Below are positions 23,625-33,358 of a stretch of 64,000 nucleotides of DNA, piece by piece. The stretch spans positions 3,862,159 through 3,926,158 of the forward strand of contig QEOQ01000508.1 of assembly GCA_010279815.1 (NCBI GenBank). Direction: 5' to 3'. Below the pieces are notes generated by a model that ran no database searches, was not told where the DNA came from, and saw only the letters and a program-made list of their open reading frames with translations. Each line of letters starts with the position of its first letter. The stretch's first letter is position 1. The position numbers and the translations under genes are program-made. The DNA comes from Brachionus plicatilis. Taxonomy: Eukaryota > Rotifera > Eurotatoria > Ploima > Brachionidae.

Positions 23625-24989
23625 ATGAAATTTATTCAAAAAATTGTTTTGAGTATTTTATTTTTACTATGCTTCATAATAATACTCAAATATTCTGACT
23701 CAACGCAAAATGATGGCTCAATGGAACATAAAAATGGAAGCACATTCCAACGAGACAGGTACCCTATCGACTGTCAACTAGTTATGCAAAACGATTCAGT
23801 CGAAATCGAAAGATTCATCAGATACTTAAACTCTTTTAATTTGAGCAAACATCTCATACCAGACTCAAATTTTCTTGTACCAAAATCCAAATGCACCGAG
23901 TTCAGAGACCAAAGAGGCTACGCCAGATTTGACCAGTTCATACATCAAATTGAATACCAGTTTCCATTGGCCTTTTCAATACTAACTTACGAAAACGTGG
24001 AGCAGTTTGAGCGCCTATTGCATTCCATTTACCGGCCTCATAACATCTACTGTGTCCATGTGGACCTGAAAAGCTCTTTTTCATTCAAACAATCAATCCA
24101 AGCAATTGTGGGCTGCTTCGACAACGTGTTCATTTCAACCAAGCTGGAGTTTGTAATCTATGCTGGTTTTAGCCGACTCCAGGCCGATTTAAACTGCATC
24201 CAAGACTTGCTGCATTTGCACACTCTGATCTCTGATAATCATCCAAATTTGAAGAACAAAAAATTGGTTAAATGGAAGTACTTATTGAATATGGCAAGCA
24301 CAGAATTTCCTCTAAAGACCAATTTGGAATTTGTGCAAATTTTAAAGATGCTAAATGGATCGAATAGCATTTATATAAATAAGGTGCATAAGCAGATTGG
24401 TAACAGGATGAAGAAGGTATTTTTCAATGATTTTATAAATGAGAAAATATATCCGATTAGGAGAGCTTATAATAACAGTCCGCCGCATTCTATTCGAATT
24501 GTTAAAGGCTCAGCGTATGGAATATTCGAGCGTAATTTTTTGGCAAACATATTCAGCAACAAAAAAGTGCTGGATTTTGTTGAATGGCTCAAGTCTACTT
24601 ACAGTCCGGATGAGTTTTTTTGGGCTAGTTTGGAATTAAATGTTCATTTGTATGAAAATAGTTCATTTAAAGATTCGCCAATGAATTATATACACGATGT
24701 AGCAAGATTTAATGGGTGGTATGGTTCTTATGACTGTGGCGGAATATGGGTGCACAAAATATGCATTTTGTCCTTAAGAGATTTGAGTTTTTTGGTAAAG
24801 AATAGAAATTTGATTGCAAATAAGTTCAAAATTGACTTTGATCCTTTATCCTATCAGTGTATGGAAGAATGGATTTATAAGAGAGTAGAAGAGAAATTTC
24901 ATGGGGCATTTAATGACAGTGCTTTTTTGGAAAATTATTGTAGTTTATTTGAAAAACGATCCAATTCAGTTAAATGTTTATCAAAATAA
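23625..24989 (+). CDS. Core-2/I-branching beta-1,6-N-acetylglucosaminyltransferase-like (GT14)
   Basis: 454 residues in one exon. Residues 5-22 form a Golgi-type signal anchor. The Branch domain (about 113-390) has family landmarks: FPLAFSILTYENVEQFERLL, the YRPHNIYCVHVDLKS block, an acceptor-region WKYLLNMASTEFPLKTNLE, then GSAYGIFERNFLANIF and SPDEFFWASLELN, with DCGGIWVHKIC near the C-terminus and the cysteine-rich pattern typical of GCNTs. The family transfers GlcNAc from UDP-GlcNAc in beta-1,6 linkage to galactose or GalNAc of O-glycans in the Golgi lumen. Length is close to vertebrate GCNT1. The start is the first ATG ahead of the signal anchor. Acceptor specificity cannot be read from sequence. 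Confidence 0.9.
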   Translation: MKFIQKIVLSILFLLCFIIILKYSDSTQNDGSMEHKNGSTFQRDRYPIDCQLVMQNDSVEIERFIRYLNSFNLSKHLIPDSNFLVPKSKCTEFRDQRGYARFDQFIHQIEYQFPLAFSILTYENVEQFERLLHSIYRPHNIYCVHVDLKSSFSFKQSIQAIVGCFDNVFISTKLEFVIYAGFSRLQADLNCIQDLLHLHTLISDNHPNLKNKKLVKWKYLLNMASTEFPLKTNLEFVQILKMLNGSNSIYINKVHKQIGNRMKKVFFNDFINEKIYPIRRAYNNSPPHSIRIVKGSAYGIFERNFLANIFSNKKVLDFVEWLKSTYSPDEFFWASLELNVHLYENSSFKDSPMNYIHDVARFNGWYGSYDCGGIWVHKICILSLRDLSFLVKNRNLIANKFKIDFDPLSYQCMEEWIYKRVEEKFHGAFNDSAFLENYCSLFEKRSNSVKCLSK

Positions 24990-25915
24990 TTATCATAAAG
25001 GTAGATTTCTTTTCTGCGTGTAAAAATAATAATAATTTTCAAACTGTAAAAAGCATTTAAAAAAAAACTTTTTATTCTGAATTTAATCAAATTATTTATT
25101 TTTTTAAAAAATTTAAAAAAAAGAAAAATTTAAAGTAATTTTATTTAAAAGAAAATTTTAAAAACACTTTATGCAGTGGTTTAGTCGAGTTTGGATGATG
25201 TGAAGTGTTCGAATTGATAAAAAGAGTTTCGACTTTCTGATTCTCATTCTCAATTTTCTCAATTTCTCAATTTCTAGATTCTGTGATTTTTTGAAATGGT
25301 CAGTGGAGATTTTTATTTTTTTATTTTAATCTGTTGCATTAAATAATAAATTTTTTTTAATCGTAAATTATGTTTCATTTTAAAAAATAAAAAATTTAAA
25401 AATCTTTCCTGTTTTAATGCAAAAAATGCTAAAAATTTCGTTTTCAAAAATAAATTATTTAAATTAATATTCCAATAAAAAATTTCTACTAAATACAGCG
25501 AGTACGTAAATTCACGTAAAAAGAATATGTAATAAGAAAATTTATGAAATGCATAAAAAACATTTGTAGTTTTATTTTTTAATTAATAATTTACTCTTTA
25601 ATTCTTTTTCCAATCAATCAAGTGTCTGGTTTTCTTCTCTCAAAAATGTAAAAATGTAAAAATATAAAAATGTACAATAAATAACATTTTGCCTTCATTT
25701 TATAAGTTTTTTCCTAAAAAAAAATAAGTAAACATGAAGAACTCGAAGAGAGGAATCTTAGTAATAAGAAATAAATTGATCACTTAATAAATATTTTGTA
25801 AAAATTTAAAAATTTATTCCCCTGATGGATTAAATGAGTAAAATTGGTCAGAATTCTTTATTGAAAGGTAAAATTTCGGTATAATCAGAGCAAGCTACGC
25901 CCAAAAATTTGGAAG
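24990..25915. other. Gene-free stretch with a MULE-MITE fragment
   Basis: At about 25637-25694, TCTCTCAAAAATGTAAAAAT through ATTTTGCC matches the right end of the MITE at 57823-58150, so this is a solo terminus. Nothing else was recognised. Confidence 0.55.
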
Positions 25916-26207
25916 TAGTTGTAGGTGTAGGTTTAGACTACACCTACACTTACACCTATGCAACGATACACTTAATTTTAAAATATAATTCTTTTTAACA
26001 CCTAATTTCTTACCTAAATTAGATACTTAAAGATTTTGGGTCTCCCCCAATAGGTGACCAAGCGGTCACGAAATATGTGACCAATTCAATTTCTCTCATT
26101 TGGTGACCAACAGTGGTCACGTATATTTGACCATGGAAATAGGTGACCAATATTTTGAAGACAACAGTCACGTAATGAGTACATAGGTCACCAAATGAAT
26201 GACAATG

Positions 26208-26810
26208 ATGAAGTGACATCTCATAGAAAACAATATTCATAGAATGTAAACTCATAGAAGACAAAAATCATAGAATGATGTTTTCATAGAAAAAAATTCT
26301 CATAGAATTAAACTCGTAGTATTTTTTTTCATAGAATATAACTTATAGAAAACAATTCTCATAGAAATCAACTCATAGTTTTTTTTTAATAGAATATTTC
26401 TCTTTTATGATTTTCTCACTTCAAATATATATTGCAAACACTTGAAATTGTAAAATGAATTTGAACTCACCAATTATTAATAGGCTTAGATCAAACAAAA
26501 GCTATAATGTTAGTAACTTAGCAGCATCTAAGTTAAAAATAAAATCAAAGAATACGTGTCTATAACATCAATAAGTCGAGAAAAAAAATTGTTGCTTAGT
26601 TGTCAAAATTAGATAATTGATAAACATTTTATTTTATTTTTTTATTAATTAATCAATTGGCTTTAAATTAATTCTATGTAATTTTATTCTATGACAATCT
26701 TTTCTACGAATTTTTTTTCTATGAATAATTAATAAAGGTATTCTATCAATTATTTTTCTATGACTTAAGTTTTCTATGAAAAAAAAATTCTATGAATTGT
26801 CCATTCCTCA
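26208..26810. mobile_element. Innermost nested element with CATAGAA arrays
   Basis: Flanked by TGACAATG at 26200-26207 and 26811-26818 (8-bp duplication). Arrays of CATAGAA on the left side are mirrored by TTCTATG on the right, spaced about 15-25 bp, together with short imperfect terminal repeats (GACATCTCATAGAA and the complement of TTCTATGAATTGTCC). Repeated subterminal motifs of this sort are typical transposase-binding arrays in hAT-like elements. Non-coding. Confidence 0.7.
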
Positions 26811-26974
26811 TGACAATGGTCACATGAATTTAATAAAATATTATTACAAAATTTAAGTTAATTTTATAAAATGAATTTTATTTACTTATTATTATTAATT
26901 TCAAATTTTTATTATAATCATTTTTTTGATGAAACAGCAAATTTTATAAAAAATATTGTTAGATTTTATATTAA

Positions 26975-27160
26975 ATCCAAAAATCACAAATTTATGAAAA
27001 ATTGTCAAACACTGTACCAACATGTTCAAAAGAAACAGAGGATTTAGTTAAAAGGAACTTAAGCGGTAAAAAAAATCCTATAAAATGTGACTTATGTGGT
27101 GAATACATGAATGGAGAGTTAGGTCTAAAGATTCATAAAAGTAGAAAACATAAAAATTAA
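26975..27160 (+). pseudogene. C2H2 zinc-finger fragment inside the middle nested element
   Basis: An open stretch of 61 codons ends with KCDLCGEYMNGELGLKIHKS RKH, which fits the C2H2 spacing C-x2-C-x12-H-x4-H. There is no ATG before it in frame, so it is either a 3' exon or a relic. A finger of this kind could be a DNA-binding module of the element's lost transposase. The function is inferred from position only. Confidence 0.45.
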
Positions 27161-27634
27161 TTTTTTTTATTTTATTTATTAATAAAAATGTATTTTTAAA
27201 CATTGAAAATACATTTTTATAAACATTGATTTGCTTCGATTTTCATAATAAACTTAATTAAAAAAATTTTTTTTCTTTTTTTTTTAAATTTAAGTGGTCA
27301 CGAAACGACGTCGATGGTCACATAATGAGTTTAAGTGGTCACATAAACTACATGTTGGTCACCTAAATAATTTAATTTTAAAATTTATTTAAATATTGGT
27401 CACCTATTTCCATGGTCAAATATACGTGACCACTGTTGGTCACCAAATGAGAGAAATTGAATTGGTCACATATTACGTGACCGCTTGGTCACCTATTGGG
27501 GGAGACCCAAGATTTTCAATATTCAAATCTTAAAGCTCTTTAAATTACAAAGAGTTTTATTAGTTTTCTCTTTTTTTAGCTTAATTAAATGCTAAGTGCT
27601 ACTAATAATTATTCAACAAACTTTTATTTTCCAG

Positions 27635-28294
27635 CAATTTATTAGAAAGTCAATTATTAGAAATATTATTACCATATTCGACTATGAGTTAAATTCGCCT
27701 ATCTATTTAGTAGCAGCTGTATTAAATGTTGGCGCAGTTGAAGCTTGGTCTACTAGATCTTATTGCAAACTATATTTTGAAAAAGGGTTAAAATCTCTTT
27801 TTAAAGTATTAAAAGTCTTTAGCCAAAAAGAAAAAGCCAATTTCCAAGCTGATAGTCAGATTAATAGTCAAACCAATCATCAAAATAATAATCTATTTAA
27901 TCAAAACCTTAGTCAACGATATGCTGATGGTGTTGGCATTATATCTAAACTTACAAGATCGCAGTTAAGATCTGTTGACGATAATGATTGTGACGATGCT
28001 GAATTATTAAATAAGAAATATAACACTGAAATTGACAGACTTAAAATTTTGTTAAGAGAAGTTAAAATCAATTCAAATAGAGAATTTTGGAACAAATATG
28101 GGAAAGAATTACCAAATTTATATAGCTTGACCCTTAGACTTTCGTCCATTCCATCAACAAGTGCATTTGTAGAACGTTTCTTTAGTTTAACAGGAATTAT
28201 AAATAGAGGAAAAACTAATTTATCAGAAGAACTATTAGTTAACAGGGCTATGTTGAAATCAAATTTTAAGTTTTTAGAATCATTTTTTGAATAA
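27635..28294 (+). pseudogene. hAT transposase, C-terminal exon
   Basis: The frame is open from a good splice acceptor (TTTATTTTCCAG, ending 27634) to a stop at 28294. It encodes SPIYLVAAVLN, a spacer, then LYSLTLRLSSIPSTSAFVER and FFSLTGIINRGKTNLSEELL, which is the hAT C-terminal dimerisation region (in family terms the S..STS.SER.FS..g.i....R..L block). The catalytic RNase-H-fold part and the BED finger are absent. There is no upstream ATG in frame; the reading frame simply extends into the intron. It is probably not functional alone. Confidence 0.8.
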
Positions 28295-28560
28295 AAAAAT
28301 TAATTTTAATTAATAAATATTTATTCCAAATTACTTATTTTTATATTTTTTTTTAATTTTATTGAAACAAAACCAATATCCAAATAAAAAATTTAATTAA
28401 GATTGCTTAAGTAGTATTTTTTAGGTGTATATAAGTGTATTGCAGGTGTAAACAGGTGTAGGTGTAGGTATAGTATACACCTACACCTACTCGAACAGAA
28501 TTGGTGCGAAATATGTCTTGGTAAACATATTTGTAATCATTTTATATTTTTGAAAGAATT

Positions 28561-28599
28561 AAATACAATACTGATTCGTTATAAATCAGTACTGTATTT
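28561..28599. repeat. 16-bp-stem hairpin downstream of the AAA-TOPRIM gene
   Basis: AAATACAATACTGATT (28561-28576) and AATCAGTACTGTATTT (28584-28599) pair with one mismatch across a 7-nt loop. It lies about 35 bp beyond the stop codon of the minus-strand gene and so would be in its 3' UTR. Confidence 0.6.
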
Positions 28600-28632
28600 T
28601 ATTTTAATATTAATTGAATGTTTAAATAATCA

Positions 28633-30819
28633 TTACAAACGAGTGATTGAAGATATAACTTCTATTAGATCTTTAAATATCACAAGTTCGATATTACCGA
28701 TTTTAGCATTTTCTATGATATATTCACTCAAATTTATTTTATCTCCTTTTCTATATATATATTTTTCAGGTTTAATTTCTTTCTCAAAAATTGCATTGAT
28801 CAAATGCTGATATTCATGATCGTCAAATGAATAAAATAATTGCGGAACTTTCAAACATATCTCTTTAGTTCTAATAAAATAAGAACAATCTAATTCATTT
28901 TTGTAATAATCTTTTACCAATTCAACATATTTTTTTTTTATTTGTATTTCATTATGATTCTGTAAATCTTCTTTAGGTCTTTTCATCTTAACATATATCT
29001 TTTCTGAATGTTTTTTAAAATTTTCCCATCTAAAAGTCTTGCCGAAAGAAATATCATTTGATATTTTTTCTATGAAATTTACATGAAAGTTTTTGTCTAA
29101 AAATGATCCATCAAATAAAAAATCCATTATAATTTTCGTAAAAGAGTTAATGATATTTTGAAAAGTTTCCGAGATTAAATTTTCATTCTCATTTAAAAAA
29201 TTATTAAACTCATCTATTGAATTAAAAATATTTGAATCTAAATTATTTTTGCCCAATTCTGTTTTAATTGCTTCGAAATTTTTATTTTTATTATTTTTAT
29301 AGATGAAATAGATAAAAAGATTAATTGGATCGAGAACATAATTTTCTTTTCCATCTCTTGTTAATATTAGTAAATTATTTGAATTATTAGTACCATTATC
29401 ACCATCATTGTCAATAATTCCATAGATAAGACTACTCAATTTTACTTCTTGATCCACATATTTTAGTGATTTACTTATTGAATTAATCATGATTTCAATA
29501 TTTTTTCTGACTTCATAGCAATTGCTTTTGCTTTTTTCTTGAACAGGCCGAAATATTATTTGACAATTGGTTTTGATAACTAGTAAATCAAATGCTCTTA
29601 TTTTTTCATAAAAATATTCGTAAAATTCACTATCTTTTCCTTCAACATAAACAAATTTAAATGGTTGGTGTATAGATATGAGGTTTGAATTAAGCTCATT
29701 GTGAATTAATTTTGAAAAATTTTCTTTATTTTCACATTTATCAATTTCCATTTTTTGATTATTTAGACAGAGGCAAAAAATATTATTTAAAGAAGTGAAC
29801 TGTTCTACAAATGATATAGTTACGGGATTGTGTGTGGTCATAATAACTTGAATATCAAGCCTTTCTACAATGTCTTGTACAATTATTTTAACTATTGAAT
29901 TTAATATACTTGGATTTAAGAAAGAATCTGGCTCATCTAGCAGAAGCAAAATATCTCTGTTTTTCAAAATATCGCTTTTAAATTTCTTTTTCAAAGTCAC
30001 ATCATTTCCAATAATGCTCCATAATTTTAGATACAATATTATTTGTTCACCACAGGATAATTGATTTATTTTAATATTTTTTTGATTTTTTGCAACTAAA
30101 TATTCAACTTCAACTTTTTCAATATTTGATTCATTAGGATAGAATTTCTTTGTGAAATTCTTCTCGTTTTGATTGTTATCTTTGAACAAAATTTTAACTT
30201 TCAACATCTCATTTTCGTCCTTTTCGATGGAATAATTTAAAATATCACAATTTTCTAAATGAATATCCGATTTAAATTCAACTGAGCTGATATTTTCGTC
30301 TGATTTAATAATTTCTATGGAACTACCAAATAAAGTTGAATCTTTAAGTTTATCATTTAAATTTTCCAACTGATCATTAAAATTTTCTGAAATAAATTTG
30401 ATTAAGCCTTTTATTCGCAAACAAAAATCATTTTCATCGTAATTTTCTATTTTTTTAAAATCACTTTGCATCTTGAAAAAATGAACTTCTTTATGAATTT
30501 TGTTAATATTTCTAGGATCTTCATCATATCTTTCTCCTTTTAAATCGCTAAAATTACCATCAAAGTGAATAAGGTAACATTTAATGCCATTTGAAACATC
30601 TTGAACATTACTGTCACCATTTGAAAATGTTATTCCCTCTAATTTATTATTATCTTTAATTGTCATTTGAACTTGTTTTAATTTTTCTGACGAATTTAAC
30701 TTGTAACGGATTATTTTCAAAAGCTTAGATTTTCCTATACCGTTCTTACTTGTAATCAAACAAAAATTTGGTATATTCACCCAAGAAAATTCGCCAAAAT
30801 AATCTAACAAATTTTCCAT
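28633..30819 (-). CDS. AAA-family ATPase fused to a TOPRIM domain (OLD/PARIS-like)
   Basis: 728 residues with no introns. ATPase half: Walker A TSKNGIGKS (23-31) after FSWVNIPNFCLI, an ABC-type signature LSCGEQ (254-259), Walker B DILLLLDEPDSFLNPS (289-304) and switch His in MTTHNPVT (about 330). TOPRIM half: VEGKDSEFYE (catalytic Glu 393), GIIDNDGDN (467-475, acidic triad) and ENYVLDP (492-498), an element seen in bacterial AAA/TOPRIM proteins of the DUF4435 type. Related bacterial proteins (OLD nucleases, GajA, PARIS AriA/AriB) act in anti-phage defence; whether this one does is unknown. The C-terminal 220 residues match nothing I know. The ATG gives a compact N-terminus, but the frame is open 13 further codons upstream, with a TTTTTAG acceptor-like site. 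Neighbours are only transposons. Confidence 0.8.
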   Translation of the reverse strand: MENLLDYFGEFSWVNIPNFCLITSKNGIGKSKLLKIIRYKLNSSEKLKQVQMTIKDNNKLEGITFSNGDSNVQDVSNGIKCYLIHFDGNFSDLKGERYDEDPRNINKIHKEVHFFKMQSDFKKIENYDENDFCLRIKGLIKFISENFNDQLENLNDKLKDSTLFGSSIEIIKSDENISSVEFKSDIHLENCDILNYSIEKDENEMLKVKILFKDNNQNEKNFTKKFYPNESNIEKVEVEYLVAKNQKNIKINQLSCGEQIILYLKLWSIIGNDVTLKKKFKSDILKNRDILLLLDEPDSFLNPSILNSIVKIIVQDIVERLDIQVIMTTHNPVTISFVEQFTSLNNIFCLCLNNQKMEIDKCENKENFSKLIHNELNSNLISIHQPFKFVYVEGKDSEFYEYFYEKIRAFDLLVIKTNCQIIFRPVQEKSKSNCYEVRKNIEIMINSISKSLKYVDQEVKLSSLIYGIIDNDGDNGTNNSNNLLILTRDGKENYVLDPINLFIYFIYKNNKNKNFEAIKTELGKNNLDSNIFNSIDEFNNFLNENENLISETFQNIINSFTKIIMDFLFDGSFLDKNFHVNFIEKISNDISFGKTFRWENFKKHSEKIYVKMKRPKEDLQNHNEIQIKKKYVELVKDYYKNELDCSYFIRTKEICLKVPQLFYSFDDHEYQHLINAIFEKEIKPEKYIYRKGDKINLSEYIIENAKIGNIELVIFKDLIEVISSITRL

Positions 30820-31015
30820 TTCTGTTGAATCTTCAGATTTATTTGTAAATTGTCTAAAAAGAGATTAAGACTAGACATTTGATAAAGCAATTAAAAATTT
30901 GAAATAGATTCTCATTTAATCCTGTACATTATTGATTACATACAATCGTACTCGAAACAAAGATGAGTTTTCAAGATGAGTAAAAGCAAAAATTGTTGAA
31001 TTTTTTAACCTCAAT
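30820..31015. other. Upstream region of the AAA-TOPRIM gene with a dispersed repeat
   Basis: At about 30926-30972, ATTGATTACATACAATCGTA followed by CTCGAAACAAAGATGAG recurs at about 32403-32450 and inverted at about 33305-33350. The gene's upstream flank is therefore transposon-derived, at least in part. Confidence 0.6.
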
Positions 31016-31906
31016 TAGTGTTGGGCGGCGGCCAAAATAAGGCGGCCACTTTGGCGGTCAGACCGGCGGCCAAAAATTTGGACCGCTGAGTTGGCCGGTC
31101 AAAAATTTGGACCGCTCAGTTGGCCGGCCAAAGATTTGGACCGCTCAGTTGGCCGGCCAAAGATTTGGACCGCTCAGTTGGCCGGCCAAAGATTTGGACC
31201 GCTCAGTTGGCCGGCCAAAGATTTGGACCGCTCAGTTGGCCGGTCAAAAATTTGGACCGCTCAGTTGGCCGGCCAAAGATTTGGACCGCTCAGTTGGCCG
31301 GCCAAAGATTTGGACCGCTCAGTTGGCCGGCCAAAGATTTGGACCGCTCAGTTGGCCGGCCAAAGATTTGGACCGCTCAGTTGGCCGGCCAAAGATTTGG
31401 ACCGCTCAGTTGGCCGGCCAAAAATTTGAACCGCTCAGTTGGCCGGCCAAATGTACGGCCAGCCCTAAAACGGACGGCTACTTTGGCGGTCAGACAAAAT
31501 CAGCGGTAAAAAATTTCTGGGAAAAAGTTTTTGATGTTCTTTTAAGTTTTTAATTTAAAGAAACGAAAAATTTTCAAATATTTCATACAAATCTCTAAAC
31601 TCTAATCTAGGAAAATAAATTCAAAAATTTAGCTTTTTCAAGAATAATAATTTTTTTTAAAAACATTTGGCATTTTCTTTTAAAAAAAATTTCTGCCAAT
31701 TTTCTTTTTTTTAAGGAAATTTTTTTCGCTGTTATGGTTTGGCCGTACATTTGGCCGTCCGTCTATGTTTTGGCCGGCCAACTCAGCGGTCCAAATTTTT
31801 GGCCGCCGGCCTGGCCGCCAAAGTGGCCGTCCGTTTAGGCGGTCTTGTTCGCGGTTTAAAAAATTTTTGGCCGCATCAATGGCCGTTTGTACGGTTCCCA
31901 ACACTA
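31016..31906. mobile_element. Non-autonomous hAT-type element carrying a GC-rich minisatellite
   Basis: Termini TAGTGTTGGG and CCCAACACTA form short inverted repeats, flanked by an exact 8-bp target duplication ACCTCAAT at 31008-31015 and 31907-31914. The TAGTGTTGG-like end and 8-bp duplication are typical of hAT elements. GGCGGCC/GGCCGCC-type motifs recur through both ends. The interior holds a 29-bp tandem array. Reading frames across the array exist only because the unit lacks stops; there is no transposase. Confidence 0.85.
31071..31449. repeat. 29-bp GC-rich tandem repeat (about 12.7 units)
   Basis: Units begin GGACCGCTCAGTTGGCCGGC at 31080 and every 29 bp up to 31428. Most units are identical; a few vary at GGTC for GGCC or AAAAATTT for AAAGATTT. 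Each contains the palindrome GGCCGGCC. The period is not a multiple of three, so all three frames encode the same peptide cycle. The array stands out in AT-rich DNA. Confidence 0.95.
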
Positions 31907-31909
31907 ACC

Positions 31910-32350
31910 TCAATATCAAACCTAATTCTATTCTAGAGCTACTGAGAGAACAAAATATGAAAGTTCCAAAAAAGTCGACATTATTAGGCTTTCTCAGAAA
32001 GATTCGAAAAGAAAAATTTGGAAAAACAATATATTAATCCTTGGATAACTTGAAATTTGATGTAAAAAAAATTATTTTAATCAAATGATGAAGATAAACC
32101 TATTGTTGTTGATTATTTGATAAACTATGGTGATGATATGGATTATGATGAAATTGAGAATCAAGATGAAGTTTACGAAAAGGATGATTTGAGCTTGCCA
32201 TCTTTTCGTCTATTCATAACTACGAAAGGTCTTCTAGAGTAAGTATTTCACATTTTTTAAGTGAATTAAAAAAAATTATTATATCCAATCGGAGAAAAAA
32301 GAAATAGTGGTCGTCCAGCCAAAGCATTGCAAGCTTTTATGAGACAAAAA
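31910..32350 (+). pseudogene. Broken MULE/FLYWCH-type transposase fragment
   Basis: Translation gives ILELLREQNMKVPKKSTLLG, then FLRKIRKEKFGKTIY with a stop, and later DEDKPIVVDYLINYGDD and SFRLFITTKGLLE. The order, a short helical segment, a V-V-x-Y strand and an F-R-[LF]-F-x-[TS]-T-[KR]-x-L-L block, is what I recall ahead of the MULE catalytic domain in animal FLYWCH/ZSWIM-type transposases. It ends with an AT-hook-like SGRPAKALQAFMRQ, as in the tail of such proteins, so the catalytic core is deleted. The hAT element at 31016-31906 inserted at its left edge. Confidence 0.5.
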
Positions 32351-32394
32351 AATTTTTTTTATACTTTTTTAATTTGCTTAGTTATTGTTTTATT

Positions 32395-33358
32395 TTACCT
32401 TACATTATTGATTACAAACATTCGTACTAGAAACAAAGATGAGTTTTCACATGATTACAAGTATTTTATTAGTCTCCGAAATCGTACGTAAAGTTCAAGC
32501 AAAATACATTTATTTTTTATTTCTTTATAAAGTCCAGAATTGACTTTAACTAGGCCGCCAAAGTAGCTACCACGAAAGGTAATAAAAAATAAAAAATATT
32601 TATTCCGAATTATATTAGATCAGATTCACACTAGATCTTAGCATACATTTTTCAGTCAATATTTCTGGGTTCATATTCATTGATCTCTTATGGCTATTTA
32701 GTCCACAAATACTTAAAAATCACTCTTTAGAAGCACTAGAAGTCGAAAATATTTTAAGAGAAATTTTGTAAATGATAGACTTTTTATATCCAAATTCACT
32801 CCAAAATCCATTTGATGCTATTTCCAAGTTTTTTTTGGCATGCATTTAAATGCTAGGTAAAAAATTAAAAATGCTAGGCTAATGGTTAAAAAAAATACTT
32901 GGAATAAATCATAAATGCTAGGTAAAAAAAAACTAAATTTAAGAATTAAAATGCTAGGTAGGTTGCTAGGACTCAAATAAGAGAAATTTTTTGACGACAA
33001 CAATTGAAATAAAGGAAAATTTTAGACTCAAATACTTTCAAATTCATTCTATTTGTGATAACTTCTATTCGATGAAAATTTCAATTATTTTGAAAAACCT
33101 TTAAAAAGCTTGTTCAAAATTATTGACGTAAAATTAAAGAAAAAAAATATTTAAATAAAAAACAAAAAAAACTATTGTTTTATCGTCAAAAGAGACACAA
33201 AGAAAGAGTACAAGCATTAAATCTAGTAATACTCGTCAAACGAGTACAAATTCGGCAAAAATTTCATAAAAGACGAGTTTTCATACGAGTACAAGTATTA
33301 TTTTCGTATGTAAACTAGTCTTTGTTTCGAGTAAGAATGTATGATTGATTAAGAAAAA
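32395..33358. mobile_element. Inverted-repeat element with CGAAACAAAG ends
   Basis: The left end near 32403 (ATTGATTACAAACATTCGTA then CTAGAAACAAAGATGAG) is mirrored near 33305-33350 by CTTTGTTTCGAGTAAGAATG. Subterminal CGAGTAC and GTACAAG motifs occur in both orientations at 33190-33300. The interior repeats AATGCTAGGT several times at 32850-32960. Ends are approximate and there is no coding content. Confidence 0.45.

Larger units (their letters stand above)
26038..27508. mobile_element. Middle nested hAT-like element with 8-bp target duplication
   Basis: Roughly 120-bp, nearly perfect terminal inverted repeats start GGGTCTCCCCCAATAGGTGA and are packed with GGTCAC/GTGACC motifs in both orientations. 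The element is flanked by the 8-bp duplication AAGATTTT (26030-26037 and 27509-27516), as hAT insertions make. It sits within the outer element and is itself split by another insertion at 26208-26810. It contains a small C2H2-finger reading frame but no full transposase. Confidence 0.85.
25916..28492. mobile_element. Outer hAT-like element, internally deleted, with nested insertions
   Basis: The left end carries GTAGGTGTAGGTTTAGACTA at about 25921 with further CACCTACAC motifs. The right end near 28491 is its imperfect reverse complement (about 60 bp, ...ACACCTACACCTAC). Between them lies the last exon of a hAT transposase (27635-28294). Removing the nested 26038-27508 insertion leaves about 1.1 kb, too short for a whole transposase, so this is a deleted derivative. 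The terminal target duplication is not clear. Confidence 0.65.

Noticed and set aside
31071..31449. CRISPR-like regular 29-bp repeats
   Set aside because: The units are contiguous with no spacers, the setting is a eukaryotic transposon, and no cas genes are present.
31091..31553. Three overlapping repetitive reading frames over the 29-bp array
   Set aside because: They arise because the repeat lacks stops and its period is not a multiple of three; composition and position inside a hAT-type element give no support for protein coding.
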